Shown: one piece after another, positions 49,729 through 58,854 of the stretch
How positions within the stretch are numbered: the first letter of the stretch is position 1
Layout: each line of letters starts with the position of its first letter
From: Sphingomonas sp. FARSPH
GTDB lineage: Bacteria > Pseudomonadota > Alphaproteobacteria > Sphingomonadales > Sphingomonadaceae
Direction: 5' to 3'
Length of the DNA: 64,000 nucleotides
Assembly: GCF_003355005.1 (NCBI RefSeq)
Contig: NZ_CP029987.1
Location: 1-64,000, forward strand
The notes under the pieces: generated by a model
What the model was told of the DNA's origin: nothing
Seen by the model: the letters and a program-made list of their open reading frames with translations, nothing else
Databases searched by the model: none
Made by a program: the position numbers and the translations under genes

Positions 49729-51957
49729 ATGATACCTATTCCATCACAACGCGCCGAACCGGCAATGACACCTGATATGACGCTGCGCGGACCCGAGTTC
49801 GACGCATCGGCGATCCGCAACGGTGCGGTTTCTATCATCACAATGGTGATATCGACAATTCGCCGGCGGAGATGGGTGATCTTGGGTGCAATCGGCGGCT
49901 CGATCCTCCTTGGCATCTTGCTTACAATCCTGATGACTCCACGGTTTACGGCGTCTGCGACGCTAGAAATTCAGCGTGAAACTGGATCATTCGTCAACGT
50001 ACAAGGTGTACAACAAAAGGATAGTGCGGTCGATCAGGAGTTCTACAATACTCAGTATGGACTACTTCAGTCCCAGACTCTTGCGGAGCGAGTTGCGGCC
50101 GATCTTGGTTTGTCGGAATCACCCGATTTTTTCAGAACCGTATCAATTAAATCTAATCAATGGTTTGATAGCGCAGGTCGACCATTGCCGGCGATGCGTC
50201 GTGCGCGCGTCAAGGCTGCGGGGTCGGCTCTACTCAAGAGTTTCGCCGTTTCTCCTCTGAGGCTGTCGCGACTTGTCACAATTTCTTTCACCTATCCCGA
50301 TCCCGCAATGGCGAAGCGGGTAATCGATACCTGGTCTTCGGATTTCGTGAAGCTGACGCTCGAGCGCCGTTTCGAAATGACGTCTTATGCACGCCAGTTT
50401 CTTGAAGGACGGATTAAGCAATTGCGTCAGCGCATCGATCAAGGTCAGCGCGACCTCGTGGACTATGCATCGCGTGAGGGAATCATCAATGTTCCGGTTA
50501 CCTCGAATAGCGGTGGAAATAACGGCAGCGTGTCCGTGACCGAGAGGTCGCTGGTAGCTGGCAACCTGACTATGCTGAACGACGAGTTAAATAAGGCTAT
50601 AGCACAACGCGTCGAAGCAGAAAGTCGCCTAAACGCACCTGGTGGATCGGTTCAGGAAGCCCTTCAGAACGGCGCAATCTCCACCCTGCGTCAGCGGCGG
50701 ACGGAACTGTCTGCCGAGTACGCACGGCTGATGGTTCAATTCGAGCCCAATTATCCCCCGGCAATGGCAGTACGCCGGCAGATCGAGCAATTGGATGCCG
50801 CGATCACGCGGGAGGAAAATCGTGTAGGTTCGTCACTCGAACAGGAATACAAGGCAGCTGCGAGGCGTGAGCAGGACCTCAAAGCGCAAGTCGCACAACT
50901 CAAGACTGATTTTCTCGATCAAAGACGTCGCGGGGTTGAATACAACGTCATTCAACGTGATTTAGATACCAATCAGCAACTCTATGACGGTCTATTGCAA
51001 CGGTATAAGGAAATTGGTATTGCTGGAGGGGTAGGAGCAAACAATATCGTTGTAGTTGACCCTGCATCGGTACCACAAAGTCCCTCCAGTCCCAACCTTC
51101 TTCTTAATTTATTGGCCGCTACTTTATTAGGTGTTATCCTTGGTGGTGGCTTAGCTTTTGTATTGGAGCAGATCGACCAAGGTTTATCGGATCCAGGCGA
51201 AGTGAATGCCTACTTCGGAATCCCGCTTCTCGGGGCCATCCCGAAGGTTGAAACCAACGCTCTGGAGGCTTTGAGCGACAGGAAATCGTCCTTGTCGGAA
51301 GCCTATTTGTCGCTTCAGACTAATTTGGCGTTCTCCACCAGTCATGGCGTTCCGCGCAGCCTCGCCGTCACAAGCAGCCGTCCTGCAGAGGGCAAAAGCA
51401 CTACGGCGAACGCCCTTGCGCGTTCGCTTGCCCGTTCGGTCGGCCGGGTTCTTTTGATCGACGCCGACATGCGCTCGCCTTCAGTCCACCATCAACTCGG
51501 CATCGAAAACCGACGTGGTCTTAGCAACTATCTGTCGGGTGACGATGACGTAACCAGCATGATCTATAACACTGTCTATCCTGGCATGGATGTCATCACA
51601 GCTGGTCCCCATCCGCCCAGCGCACCCGACCTTCTTACCGGAAGCAGATTGGATAATCTTATTAACCAACTTCTTGAAATCTATCAGTGTGTGGTTTTTG
51701 ATATTCCGCCAGTAATGGGCTTGGCGGATGCCCCCCTCATCAGTAGCCGTGTCGAAGGTATAATCTTCGTGATTGAGGCGCACTCGACGCAGAAGGCTAT
51801 GGCCAGGGTTGCGCTTCAGCGTCTGGCGGCCGCACATGCGACGATCAAGGGTGCCGTGCTCACCAAGTTCAATTCGAAACGCGCGCACTATGGCTATGGC
51901 TATGACTATGGCTATGGCTATGGCTATGGTCAGGAGGACAAAGCGCCTGACGCGTAA
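49729..51957 (+). CDS. Wzc-type polysaccharide co-polymerase with BY-kinase domain
   Basis: 742 residues. Membrane helix about residues 48-68 (WVILGAIGGSILLGILLTIL), periplasmic coiled-coil region with PNYPPAMAVRRQIEQLDAAI, second helix near 465 (LLLNLLAATLLGVILGGGLAF). Cytoplasmic tyrosine kinase: Walker A PAEGKSTTAN (G555-K556-S557), A' VLLIDADMRSP (D578), Walker B VVFDIPP (D658). The C-terminus has a Tyr-Gly run (residues 721-735) as autophosphorylation cluster, encoded by a GGCTAT tandem repeat. It controls chain length and export with the Wza-like lipoprotein 39 bp upstream. MTPDMTL at 49765 is a possible later start. Confidence 0.93.
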   Translation: MIPIPSQRAEPAMTPDMTLRGPEFDASAIRNGAVSIITMVISTIRRRRWVILGAIGGSILLGILLTILMTPRFTASATLEIQRETGSFVNVQGVQQKDSAVDQEFYNTQYGLLQSQTLAERVAADLGLSESPDFFRTVSIKSNQWFDSAGRPLPAMRRARVKAAGSALLKSFAVSPLRLSRLVTISFTYPDPAMAKRVIDTWSSDFVKLTLERRFEMTSYARQFLEGRIKQLRQRIDQGQRDLVDYASREGIINVPVTSNSGGNNGSVSVTERSLVAGNLTMLNDELNKAIAQRVEAESRLNAPGGSVQEALQNGAISTLRQRRTELSAEYARLMVQFEPNYPPAMAVRRQIEQLDAAITREENRVGSSLEQEYKAAARREQDLKAQVAQLKTDFLDQRRRGVEYNVIQRDLDTNQQLYDGLLQRYKEIGIAGGVGANNIVVVDPASVPQSPSSPNLLLNLLAATLLGVILGGGLAFVLEQIDQGLSDPGEVNAYFGIPLLGAIPKVETNALEALSDRKSSLSEAYLSLQTNLAFSTSHGVPRSLAVTSSRPAEGKSTTANALARSLARSVGRVLLIDADMRSPSVHHQLGIENRRGLSNYLSGDDDVTSMIYNTVYPGMDVITAGPHPPSAPDLLTGSRLDNLINQLLEIYQCVVFDIPPVMGLADAPLISSRVEGIIFVIEAHSTQKAMARVALQRLAAAHATIKGAVLTKFNSKRAHYGYGYDYGYGYGYGQEDKAPDA
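51889..51931 (+). repeat. GGCTAT hexanucleotide tandem repeat in the BY-kinase tail
   Basis: About seven near-perfect units of TATGGC (one with GAC instead of GGC) encode alternating Tyr and Gly at the kinase C-terminus. Each unit adds one phospho-acceptor tyrosine and keeps the frame, so copy changes would alter the cluster without breaking the protein. Confidence 0.85.
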
Positions 51958-51970
51958 CGAACCAGGACAG

Positions 51971-53212
51971 ATGATGACATCACGAAGAGTACGATCGATT
52001 GATCCCATACGGGTTGTCTTGGTCGTGATCGGCGGTCTGGCACTGTGCTGGCTGTCAATCGCAGTTACGATGTCGAACGTTGCCACTGGGGCGTCGCCGC
52101 TGCTGGCACTCCGCGTGTGGCCTTGGTCGTCGAGCGCCGCGTCGGCGCTCGCCGAACAGGATATTGTAACTGCTACGGCGCGTTCGCAGGAGGAAGCTCG
52201 ATACTACGCCAGTGATGCGCTGGCTCGTTCACCGGTCGATGCGCGAGCAGCAAGAGTATTGGGATTGTTCGACGCACTTCGTGCCCGTAACCGCGCTGCA
52301 CAATTCGCTTTTTACTATGCTCAGCGGCTGTCTCGGCGTGATCTTCCAACTCAAATGTGGCTTATCGAGCAATCGGTAGATCAGAATGATATTCCGTCGG
52401 CACTAAGCCATTATCATATAGCCATGCGAACTTCGCAGACATCTCGGGCTATTTTGATTCCCGTGCTGGCCGATGCCGCAGAGAACCCTGCAGTTGCGAA
52501 GCCGCTCGCACAGCTGTTACGCCAGCGGCCAAATTGGTGGCTTGATTTCTACGACTCGGCTGTTCCGAAGATATCATCGCCTATATCGCTTGCTCTCATA
52601 GTTTCCGCACTACATTTCAATCCTGCCGATCCACTCGAAGGTGCTCGACTTCGACAAGGTATGCAGCGCCTTGTCGCGCTCGACGCGGTGGATGCGGCAT
52701 ATCATATTTACCGAAAAGCGTTCGTGGCTCAAAATCAGGCAGCAGTATTAATTCGAAATGGTGGTTTCGAAAGCGGAGTGGGGCTTCCGCCATTTGACTG
52801 GCAGTTTTCCGACAGTCCTGATCATCAAGGTATTATAGAACCCCGCGACGGCAGCCATGGATCAGCTGCACTCTCTATTGCCGGTACATCATCGGGTGAA
52901 GTCGCACGGGAGCTACTCATGTTACCTCCCGGACAGTACAAGCTGTCATTCTTGATTGGTGCAGTGCGCGGTGATGCCACGCAACATCCCGACGCCATGA
53001 TCGTTTGCTTGAGAGGCGCCGAAATTCTGGCATTTCGATTTCCGGCCACGCCCACACCTCAGGTTATCACCAAGACCCTCGGCATTCCTGACAAAGCGTG
53101 TCGTACACAATGGCTTATAATCTCCAGCAATGGTAGCAGCGAAGTATCAGACCCGCCCTGGATCGACGACATTACAATTCGTGCTGTCGGCAGGTCAGTA
53201 GGGCGGTCGTGA
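51971..53212 (+). CDS. membrane-anchored TPR-like protein with C-terminal carbohydrate-binding-like domain
   Basis: 413 residues, started at ATG 51971 or 51974, 13 bp after the kinase gene. One membrane helix at about residues 14-33 (VVLVVIGGLALCWLSIAVTM), then helical hairpins like tetratricopeptides (YYASDALARSPVDARAARVLGLFDALRARN). From about residue 260, LIRNGGFESGVGLPPFDWQF and GSHGSAALSIAG begin a beta-sandwich resembling CBM4/9 or galactose-binding domains, ending PPWIDDITI. Likely a periplasmic factor for EPS assembly. The frame is open further upstream through the GGCTAT repeat, but that part is only the repeat in another frame. Confidence 0.7.
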   Translation: MMTSRRVRSIDPIRVVLVVIGGLALCWLSIAVTMSNVATGASPLLALRVWPWSSSAASALAEQDIVTATARSQEEARYYASDALARSPVDARAARVLGLFDALRARNRAAQFAFYYAQRLSRRDLPTQMWLIEQSVDQNDIPSALSHYHIAMRTSQTSRAILIPVLADAAENPAVAKPLAQLLRQRPNWWLDFYDSAVPKISSPISLALIVSALHFNPADPLEGARLRQGMQRLVALDAVDAAYHIYRKAFVAQNQAAVLIRNGGFESGVGLPPFDWQFSDSPDHQGIIEPRDGSHGSAALSIAGTSSGEVARELLMLPPGQYKLSFLIGAVRGDATQHPDAMIVCLRGAEILAFRFPATPTPQVITKTLGIPDKACRTQWLIISSNGSSEVSDPPWIDDITIRAVGRSVGRS

Positions 53213-53249
53213 ATCCTAAGCCAATGCCTATAGCGAAAAACTCGAAATT

Positions 53250-54233
53250 ATGACGAAAGTCTTCAAACAATCGATTGTCTATCCCGCTCTGGGTGGCATC
53301 TGCGACCTAGGCTTCGTGCGCATCGGCGGTCCTGGTCTAGCAAATATGCTACTGTCTTGGGCTAGAGCGCTCGTTGCGGCCGATAGGCTTGGCTTGGTAA
53401 TGATCGAACCTGGTTGGCTGTCGATCAAGATCGGCCCACTGATCAGGCGTGAAAAAGACCGCCGAAGCTATGCTGGTTTGTTCCGGCGCGACGGGCATGC
53501 GATAACTGGGATAGCTAAATTGGCTGCTCTACTTCGGCCATATGCAACAGTCGAAAAATTCGCCGATCCCACATTCCTTATGCCGCCCAAAAAACCAACG
53601 CGGTTTGAGCCTCTCCCTCACGTCATTGCACCTGATTATTTCAATGGCCTGTTTGACTATCACGATTTAATAACGTCGCGTTTAATTGAAATTATCGCAA
53701 CGCAGCATTTACGACAAATTCTCGCAACTGAACCTGCCGACGTCGCGGTTCATGTTCGACTAGGCGACTTCTCGGAGGCGGCGCCTGGCGCGCCGATCAC
53801 AGCCAACACTAGATTGCCGTTGTCTTGGTTTGCTGATCGCATTGCCAAAATGCGTAGTAGCCTTCCCTCTTCAATTACGGTCAAGGTCTTCAGCGACGGA
53901 ACCCCCGATCAATTGAGCGCGCTTCTCGAAATTGATGGCGTAAGCCTGAGCGATGGCCAGAATGCCATAGTCGATATGTTCAGCATGGCGCGAAGCCGCA
54001 TGCTGATCGCATCGGCATCGACATACAGCATGTGGGCCTCTTTTCTTGGCAAGATGCCCTCACTGTGGCACCCAAATGGCGGGCTTATTCAAGCCTTCCC
54101 TTCATCGGATTGGATTCAAGTCGAAAGCGCTTTTGGATCTGAACTGCCCGCTACGTTTATCGGCGGGTTTAGAGCCGGGCAGCCGTCGCATCTGGATGCA
54201 CTTCTCCAAGCGCGTGGTGGTATGCTCCCATGA
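53250..54233 (+). CDS. GT11-like putative alpha-1,2-fucosyltransferase
   Basis: 327 residues. Family-like points: GGPGLANMLLSWARALVAAD in place of the GT11 G-G-L-G-N-Q-x-F start, DVAVHVRLGDFSEAA for the H-x-R-x-G-D-[FY] GDP-binding motif, VKVFSDGTPD, and DMFSMARSRMLIASASTYS for the C-terminal S-x-S motif. GT11 enzymes use GDP-fucose, which gmd and fcl provide here. Divergence from the canonical first motif means other sugars cannot be excluded. Overlaps the next ATG by 4 bp. Confidence 0.68.
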   Translation: MTKVFKQSIVYPALGGICDLGFVRIGGPGLANMLLSWARALVAADRLGLVMIEPGWLSIKIGPLIRREKDRRSYAGLFRRDGHAITGIAKLAALLRPYATVEKFADPTFLMPPKKPTRFEPLPHVIAPDYFNGLFDYHDLITSRLIEIIATQHLRQILATEPADVAVHVRLGDFSEAAPGAPITANTRLPLSWFADRIAKMRSSLPSSITVKVFSDGTPDQLSALLEIDGVSLSDGQNAIVDMFSMARSRMLIASASTYSMWASFLGKMPSLWHPNGGLIQAFPSSDWIQVESAFGSELPATFIGGFRAGQPSHLDALLQARGGMLP

Positions 54234-55441
54234 AGGTTTTGAGCATAAATATCCGCGCCACCCAAGGGGGGGCGGGCCGCGTAGGCTATGATTTGCACCG
54301 CCGTCTGATCGCGGCCGGCATCGATAGTCGCATTCTTTATGGTTACGCTTCTGGCATTCGGCCCGACCCCGCAGTCGCCGACGATCCGTCGATCGTGATG
54401 ATAGGGTCTCGCGGAGTGGTCCTGACCAACTACGCAGCCCATATAATGATCGGGCAAGAGATTCTGACACCGTCTCGACGCATCCTGCACGAGGAGATCG
54501 CGCGAGCCGACATAGTACATCTGCACGCTCCGCATCACTGGTATCTACACTGGCATGGTTTCACCGCGGAAATAGCAGCCATGGGCAAACCGCTGATAAT
54601 CACAGCGCATGACTGGTGGCTTGTGTCAGGCCGCTGTGGATTCGTCCGAGACTGCTCAGGCTGGACCAGGGCTTGCGGCGAATGTGGCAAGCGCCGCTTC
54701 GAGGATCTGCCGGCGCTGGTGGATCGCTCGGCAATCGTCCGCCGCAATCGTCAACGGGACCTTCGTCGCATCACCACGCCTCTAGCCATCGTCTGCCCGT
54801 CTAAGCACCTGCAAACCGATCACCGCAGGATATATCCTGATTTGACAGTCGAATATATTCCCAATGCCCTCGATCTGGAATTCGAGGAAACGCTCGCTCT
54901 TACGGATCTCAAAAAGAGACGACATGGTCACGTTTTCTGTGCATCCGATTTGAATTCACCCGGAAAGATTGACTCCGCCTTGGTGCGCAAGCTTGCTGCT
55001 CGTAAGGGGCGGGATATCCGGCTCGTCGGCCGAAACAGTCCGTTTACCGATTTAAACGTCACACTTGAGGGTGAGGTTCGTAGTAGAAAGCAATTAGCTC
55101 AAATTTTTGCAAGTGCTCGCAGCTTACTTTTTACGTCACAAATGGATAACGCGCCATTAACAATCATTGAGGCGCTATCGACGGGTTGCTACGTCGTTGC
55201 CTATCCATCACCTGCAGCAGCCGAAATGTTGGCAATGGTAGGTGGTCGATGCGCTGCTTCTCCAAGTGAAGCCGAGACACTGGTTTTAGAATCTAGAGAG
55301 TCCGAACTATACGGGGGTATCTCTCCCGATAAACTTGCCGAACGCGCACGCCATCTGTTTTCTGGAAATCAATTACTCGAGCGATATTCCGCGTTATACA
55401 CTAAACTCATCGTCGATGCGAAAGGTATGCTAAAGGCATGA
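54230..55441 (+). CDS. glycosyltransferase family 4 (WcaC-like)
   Basis: 403 residues, GT-B fold: VLSINIRATQGGAGRVGYDLH, ADIVHLHAPHHWYLHWHGF, AHDWWLVSGRCGF with a Cys group (CGF, DCSGW, CGECGKR) and the donor-site segment FTSQMDNAPLTIIEALSTGC. The pattern fits WcaC-type enzymes of colanic-acid-like loci. Coupled to both neighbours by ATGA overlaps. Acceptor and donor unknown. Confidence 0.85.
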   Translation: MKVLSINIRATQGGAGRVGYDLHRRLIAAGIDSRILYGYASGIRPDPAVADDPSIVMIGSRGVVLTNYAAHIMIGQEILTPSRRILHEEIARADIVHLHAPHHWYLHWHGFTAEIAAMGKPLIITAHDWWLVSGRCGFVRDCSGWTRACGECGKRRFEDLPALVDRSAIVRRNRQRDLRRITTPLAIVCPSKHLQTDHRRIYPDLTVEYIPNALDLEFEETLALTDLKKRRHGHVFCASDLNSPGKIDSALVRKLAARKGRDIRLVGRNSPFTDLNVTLEGEVRSRKQLAQIFASARSLLFTSQMDNAPLTIIEALSTGCYVVAYPSPAAAEMLAMVGGRCAASPSEAETLVLESRESELYGGISPDKLAERARHLFSGNQLLERYSALYTKLIVDAKGMLKA

Positions 55442-56247
55442 CCGCCGTCTTCAAACCAGAAGATATGGGCGCCGCTGTCGCGCCCAATCCTTTTGTTTCA
55501 ATTGTAACGGTCGTTCGCAACGACGAGGAAGGTTTATTACAAACACGCCGTTCGATAAAAATACAAACTTGCCATGATTTCGAATGGATCATAATAGACG
55601 GCGCTTCAACTGATCGAACCGGCGAAATCGTAGCAAATTTGTTGAACTTAGGCGAGGCACGCGGCATTAGCGAACGTGATAACGGAATTTATGACGCCAT
55701 GAACAAAGGCTTGGTCATGGCACGTGGGGCATATGTGCTCTTTTTGAATGCGGGCGATGTCATGCACTCCAACCGGGCGCTTGCAGACGCGCGCGCTCGT
55801 ATTATAGAATCTAACATAGATATCGCGTTTTTTGGCTCGATCATGATGACAGGTCGTAGATCAATCCCTCGACCTGCTAGAAATCCCCGTTATTTATGGC
55901 ATGGCCAACCTGGATTACACCAGGCAACCTTCTTTAATCGGCGTCTACATCAACAAATCCTGTTCGACCCCACCTTTCGAGTTTGTGGCGATTATGATGT
56001 TCTTGCCAGATTCAAATCAAAATCGGCAATAATGCGCAGTTTTCCAGAAGTTTTTAGTATAAATAAGTTTGATAGTGTTTCTACGTCGGGCAAAATGAAA
56101 ATCCGACTAATGAGAGAGGCGCTTTCTGTTCAAAGAAAAGTTTTAAAGCTTTCGCCTTTAGTCATTGGTGCAAGTGTTGTTATGCGAGGGTTCAATTCTC
56201 TCGTTTTAAAAATAATTACGAGGTATGACGATCGGATGAAAAAATGA
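55438..56247 (+). CDS. glycosyltransferase family 2 (WcaE-like)
   Basis: 269 residues, GT-A fold: FVSIVTVVRNDEEGLLQTRR, WIIIDGASTDRTGEIV, SERDNGIYDAMNKGLVMARG and LFLNAGDVMHSN with the D-x-D equivalent. This G-I-Y-D-A-M-N-K-G signature marks the WcaE/WcaA-like subgroup. Last 60 residues form helices likely lying on the membrane. Markedly AT-rich at its end, where it overlaps the next gene by 4 bp. Confidence 0.9.
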   Translation: MTAVFKPEDMGAAVAPNPFVSIVTVVRNDEEGLLQTRRSIKIQTCHDFEWIIIDGASTDRTGEIVANLLNLGEARGISERDNGIYDAMNKGLVMARGAYVLFLNAGDVMHSNRALADARARIIESNIDIAFFGSIMMTGRRSIPRPARNPRYLWHGQPGLHQATFFNRRLHQQILFDPTFRVCGDYDVLARFKSKSAIMRSFPEVFSINKFDSVSTSGKMKIRLMREALSVQRKVLKLSPLVIGASVVMRGFNSLVLKIITRYDDRMKK

Positions 56248-57482
56248 GTAACTCATCAATTACTCGCAATAAAACACTTTCGTCGTCTTTTATTTATAAA
56301 GAAAATGCGCTTGTTTTTTTTCTTTCGGCTGTTGCCATAATCTTTCTTTACGCCAAGGTGGCTGCTTTCAACAGATATGCGATTACTATTGGTGGTATAT
56401 TTTGCCCCATAGCATTTATATTATCGCTGAGGCGGTTCTTATTAAATCCATTTGTCATTATGTCTTCCGCTTTTTTTATTATTTGGCCATTGATCGTGAT
56501 GGTCGGATGCACGGTCTTTCAATCCTCTCTTACTCCTGAATTTAATCAATTTATTGCATCGTATTCTCTTTGGGCAATATCCGTCTTATTAATATCAATG
56601 GCCTTCTTAACAAGAAAACCCATGGGCTTTTCTGAAACTTTTGTTATAAATATTATAATACTGTTTTTTGCTACACTTCAGTGGCTGGGAACTTCTATTT
56701 TTAATACTTATATTGGATATGATATTGTTCAGCCTTTGTTGGGGTCAGATCTATTTAATAGTTATCTTAACATTGAAGATATTGATAAGGCGAGAGCCAT
56801 TGGTACCTACTATGAGCCGTCTATGTGTGGTCGCGTAATTGGTACGTTATGTCTGATAGATGTCATTAGAACCAAAAAAGTTGCTCGAAATTTACTTATT
56901 GTTTTAATAGGATTAGCTGCGACCAAGTCTCTTGGGTTAATAATCCTTGTTGCCGTCTTGGGCGTTGTTCTTTTGGGGAGAAATGTGAAGGAGCTCGTTT
57001 CGCTGGTGTTGGCTGGTCTTGTACTTTTCTCAATACAAGGGGCGCTAGTGTCGCAACGATTAGTGACGCAGGCAGGTGATCAATACTCATCTACGTACCG
57101 CAGAATAATAGCACCTATTGAAACCTTAGGGTTTGCCGCAATTCATTATCCTTTGGGTATTCCTATTGGAAGTGCTGAATTGTTAGCTGAAAGAACGGGC
57201 TACGCTGTAGAAACAGGCGAATCTAAGATAACTAATGGAACTTATGAATTTATTACTTATTTTGGCCTTTTAGGAATATTGGTGCTGGCGTCGGTTTTGT
57301 TTTCGAGCTTTACGCTCGTTGCATATGGTGAACGGGAGTATGCTGCGTGCATCTTATATATTGGAATGTCTACCGCTTTGTCAGGAAGCTTTTTATCTAT
57401 TGAATCTTCACTGCTTACTTACTTTTTCATTTCGTCCTGCATCTCGGCACGCGAAATTCGCAAAACGAGGAACGACGTCTAG
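56244..57482 (+). CDS. polysaccharide polymerase-like membrane protein (WcaD/Wzy-like)
   Basis: 412 residues with 10-11 membrane helices and very AT-rich codons, the lowest GC of the window. No strong motif, as usual for Wzy proteins; the periplasmic part has GTYYEPSMCGRVIGTL and GIPIGSAELL. Position after GT2 in a colanic-acid-like order suggests the repeat-unit polymerase. Stop is in GTCTAG, directly followed by IS5 debris. Confidence 0.75.
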   Translation: MSNSSITRNKTLSSSFIYKENALVFFLSAVAIIFLYAKVAAFNRYAITIGGIFCPIAFILSLRRFLLNPFVIMSSAFFIIWPLIVMVGCTVFQSSLTPEFNQFIASYSLWAISVLLISMAFLTRKPMGFSETFVINIIILFFATLQWLGTSIFNTYIGYDIVQPLLGSDLFNSYLNIEDIDKARAIGTYYEPSMCGRVIGTLCLIDVIRTKKVARNLLIVLIGLAATKSLGLIILVAVLGVVLLGRNVKELVSLVLAGLVLFSIQGALVSQRLVTQAGDQYSSTYRRIIAPIETLGFAAIHYPLGIPIGSAELLAERTGYAVETGESKITNGTYEFITYFGLLGILVLASVLFSSFTLVAYGEREYAACILYIGMSTALSGSFLSIESSLLTYFFISSCISAREIRKTRNDV

Positions 57483-57670
57483 AGTTTGAGTTCATTGGTA
57501 CTTTGAGGATTGGTAGTTTTCCTGATTCATTGACGCGCGGATCGGGAAGATGGAGACATGGCGCTGTTCTGGTTGGCGGATGAAGCGTAGCGGCGACCGA
57601 CTCGCATTTACCGAAAACCAGCCCGGCGCGACAGGTAGATGATCGGCGCCTATTTCCGCGTTCCACCCTG
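57483..57670 (+). pseudogene. IS5-family remnant
   Basis: Starts straight after the TAG of the polymerase gene with GAGTTCATTGG, similar to the GGACTCATTGG end of the IS5 at 60.28 kb. From 57558 a broken transposase start can be read (MALFWLADEA, stop replacing Trp, then remains of the RRIEPHLPKNQPGARRVDDRR region with shifts). Nothing of the rest of the element is left. Confidence 0.65.
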
Positions 57671-57920
57671 CTGGTGGTGGTGCGGGCGAGGGGGCGCCAG
57701 CCGTCGGGAGCGCAAGCAGATCGCCTCTTCGGCCCCGAAGTATCCTGCGCTATGCGCATGCTTGGGCGCCGCCAGGGCCGCAGCCTCCAGCCGCTGATGG
57801 CGGAGGCGGTCAACGATGTGCTGCGCAAGCCCGGTGAAAGCCCGATTGGGGATTGGGTGAATTATATCCGCGCTATCAACCGATTGGCTGACGTGACCCA
57901 AGTCTTTCATCCAGCCGCAA
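57671..57920. other. 250 bp without recognisable content
   Basis: Open in one frame, but the translation shows no family similarity I can name. It lies between IS5 and IS3 debris and is probably more element residue. Confidence 0.4.
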
Positions 57921-58440
57921 CTAGAGACCGGCTCTCGAAGACGGGCGCGTCGGTGACGGAGCTGTGCCATAGGCGCGGGATGTCGAGCGCGATCTACTGC
58001 GCGTGGAAAGCGAAGTTCGGCGGCCGGGAGGTGTCTGACGCGAAGCGGCTACGGGCGTTGGAAGAGGAAAACGCGCGGCTCAAGCGACAGTTCGCGGACA
58101 TGATGCTCGACATCGCAGAATTGAAAGACCTGTCAAAAAATGGTGACGCCCGCCGGGGCGGATCCCACCAGCATGGGGTATCGCTCGTGCCGGCGGATGA
58201 TGGCGACCTGCGGTCGCGGCTTTGTGAACTGGTGTGGGAGCGCTGACGGTTCGGCTATATGCGGCTGCACATCCTGCTCCGCCGGAATGGCGTCACGATC
58301 AACCGCAAGAAGATCCAACGGCTCTATTGTGAGGAGGGATTGACGGTCAGGCGTCGAAAGGGACGAAGGTGTGCCGTTGTCGCGCAGGCACCTGTACCGG
58401 TGTCGGCACTTCCCAATCAGCGCTGGAGCTTGGACTTCGG
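57921..58440 (+). pseudogene. IS3-family element remnant (OrfA and part of OrfB)
   Basis: OrfA: SKTGASVTELCHRRGMSSAI, WKAKFGGREVSDAKRLRALE and ENARLKRQFADMMLD, an HTH plus leucine zipper. The usual KDLLSKKW end is damaged. OrfB begins MVTPAG, has lost a piece of coding (GADPTSMGYRS follows too early), has a stop at 58244, then RLHILLRRNGVTINRKKIQR and LPNQRWSLDFGHE before it breaks off at about 58440, ahead of the DDE core. Confidence 0.85.
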
Positions 58441-58854
58441 CCACGAGTTGACCGATCTTGCGGCAGCACTCGTCGTTGGGCTACGCCACTTCAGCAGCGC
58501 TCGCTGTCCCAACACCGTCAAGGCATTCAAATCGCCTGCTTTAAAGCGATCGCCTATTTGCAAGGTTTTATTCCTCGCGAAGACGCGAACTCGCTGAGAC
58601 GGCCTATACCCGCGCAACCCCGACCGCGATTGAGAAAGCGCTTTCACTGCTGACCTTCGACAAACGACGGATGGAGGATCGGCGCAGGGGCTATTTCTTA
58701 AGCCCTGTTTGATAGAAACCTGTTTACCGTTTACGCCCGTCATCAGCCAAGATCGCTGGTCACAGTTGGGACTGGATTGAGCTAATCGGCCATACCAGCT
58801 AGGTGTCTGACGCCTTCCGTGATCGGAAGGTTCCTAGCACGTCAGGTGTGGGGC
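58441..58854. other. 414 bp without a recognised gene
   Basis: Between the IS3 remnant and the sugar transferase. A frame ending KRRMEDRRRGYFLSPV at about 58711 shows no family I know. The last 100 bp must hold the promoter of the sugar transferase gene unless it is read from upstream. GTGATCGGAAGG at 58819 could be an earlier start of that gene. Confidence 0.4.

Noticed and set aside
51889..51931. Tandem repeat as a CRISPR-like array
   Set aside because: Units are 6 bp with no spacers and code for Tyr-Gly in frame.
51773..51970. N-terminal extension of the TPR-like protein with a Met-Ala repeat
   Set aside because: This is the GGCTAT repeat of the kinase gene read in another frame; the ATG at 51971 lies after the kinase stop and begins a normal membrane-protein N-terminus.
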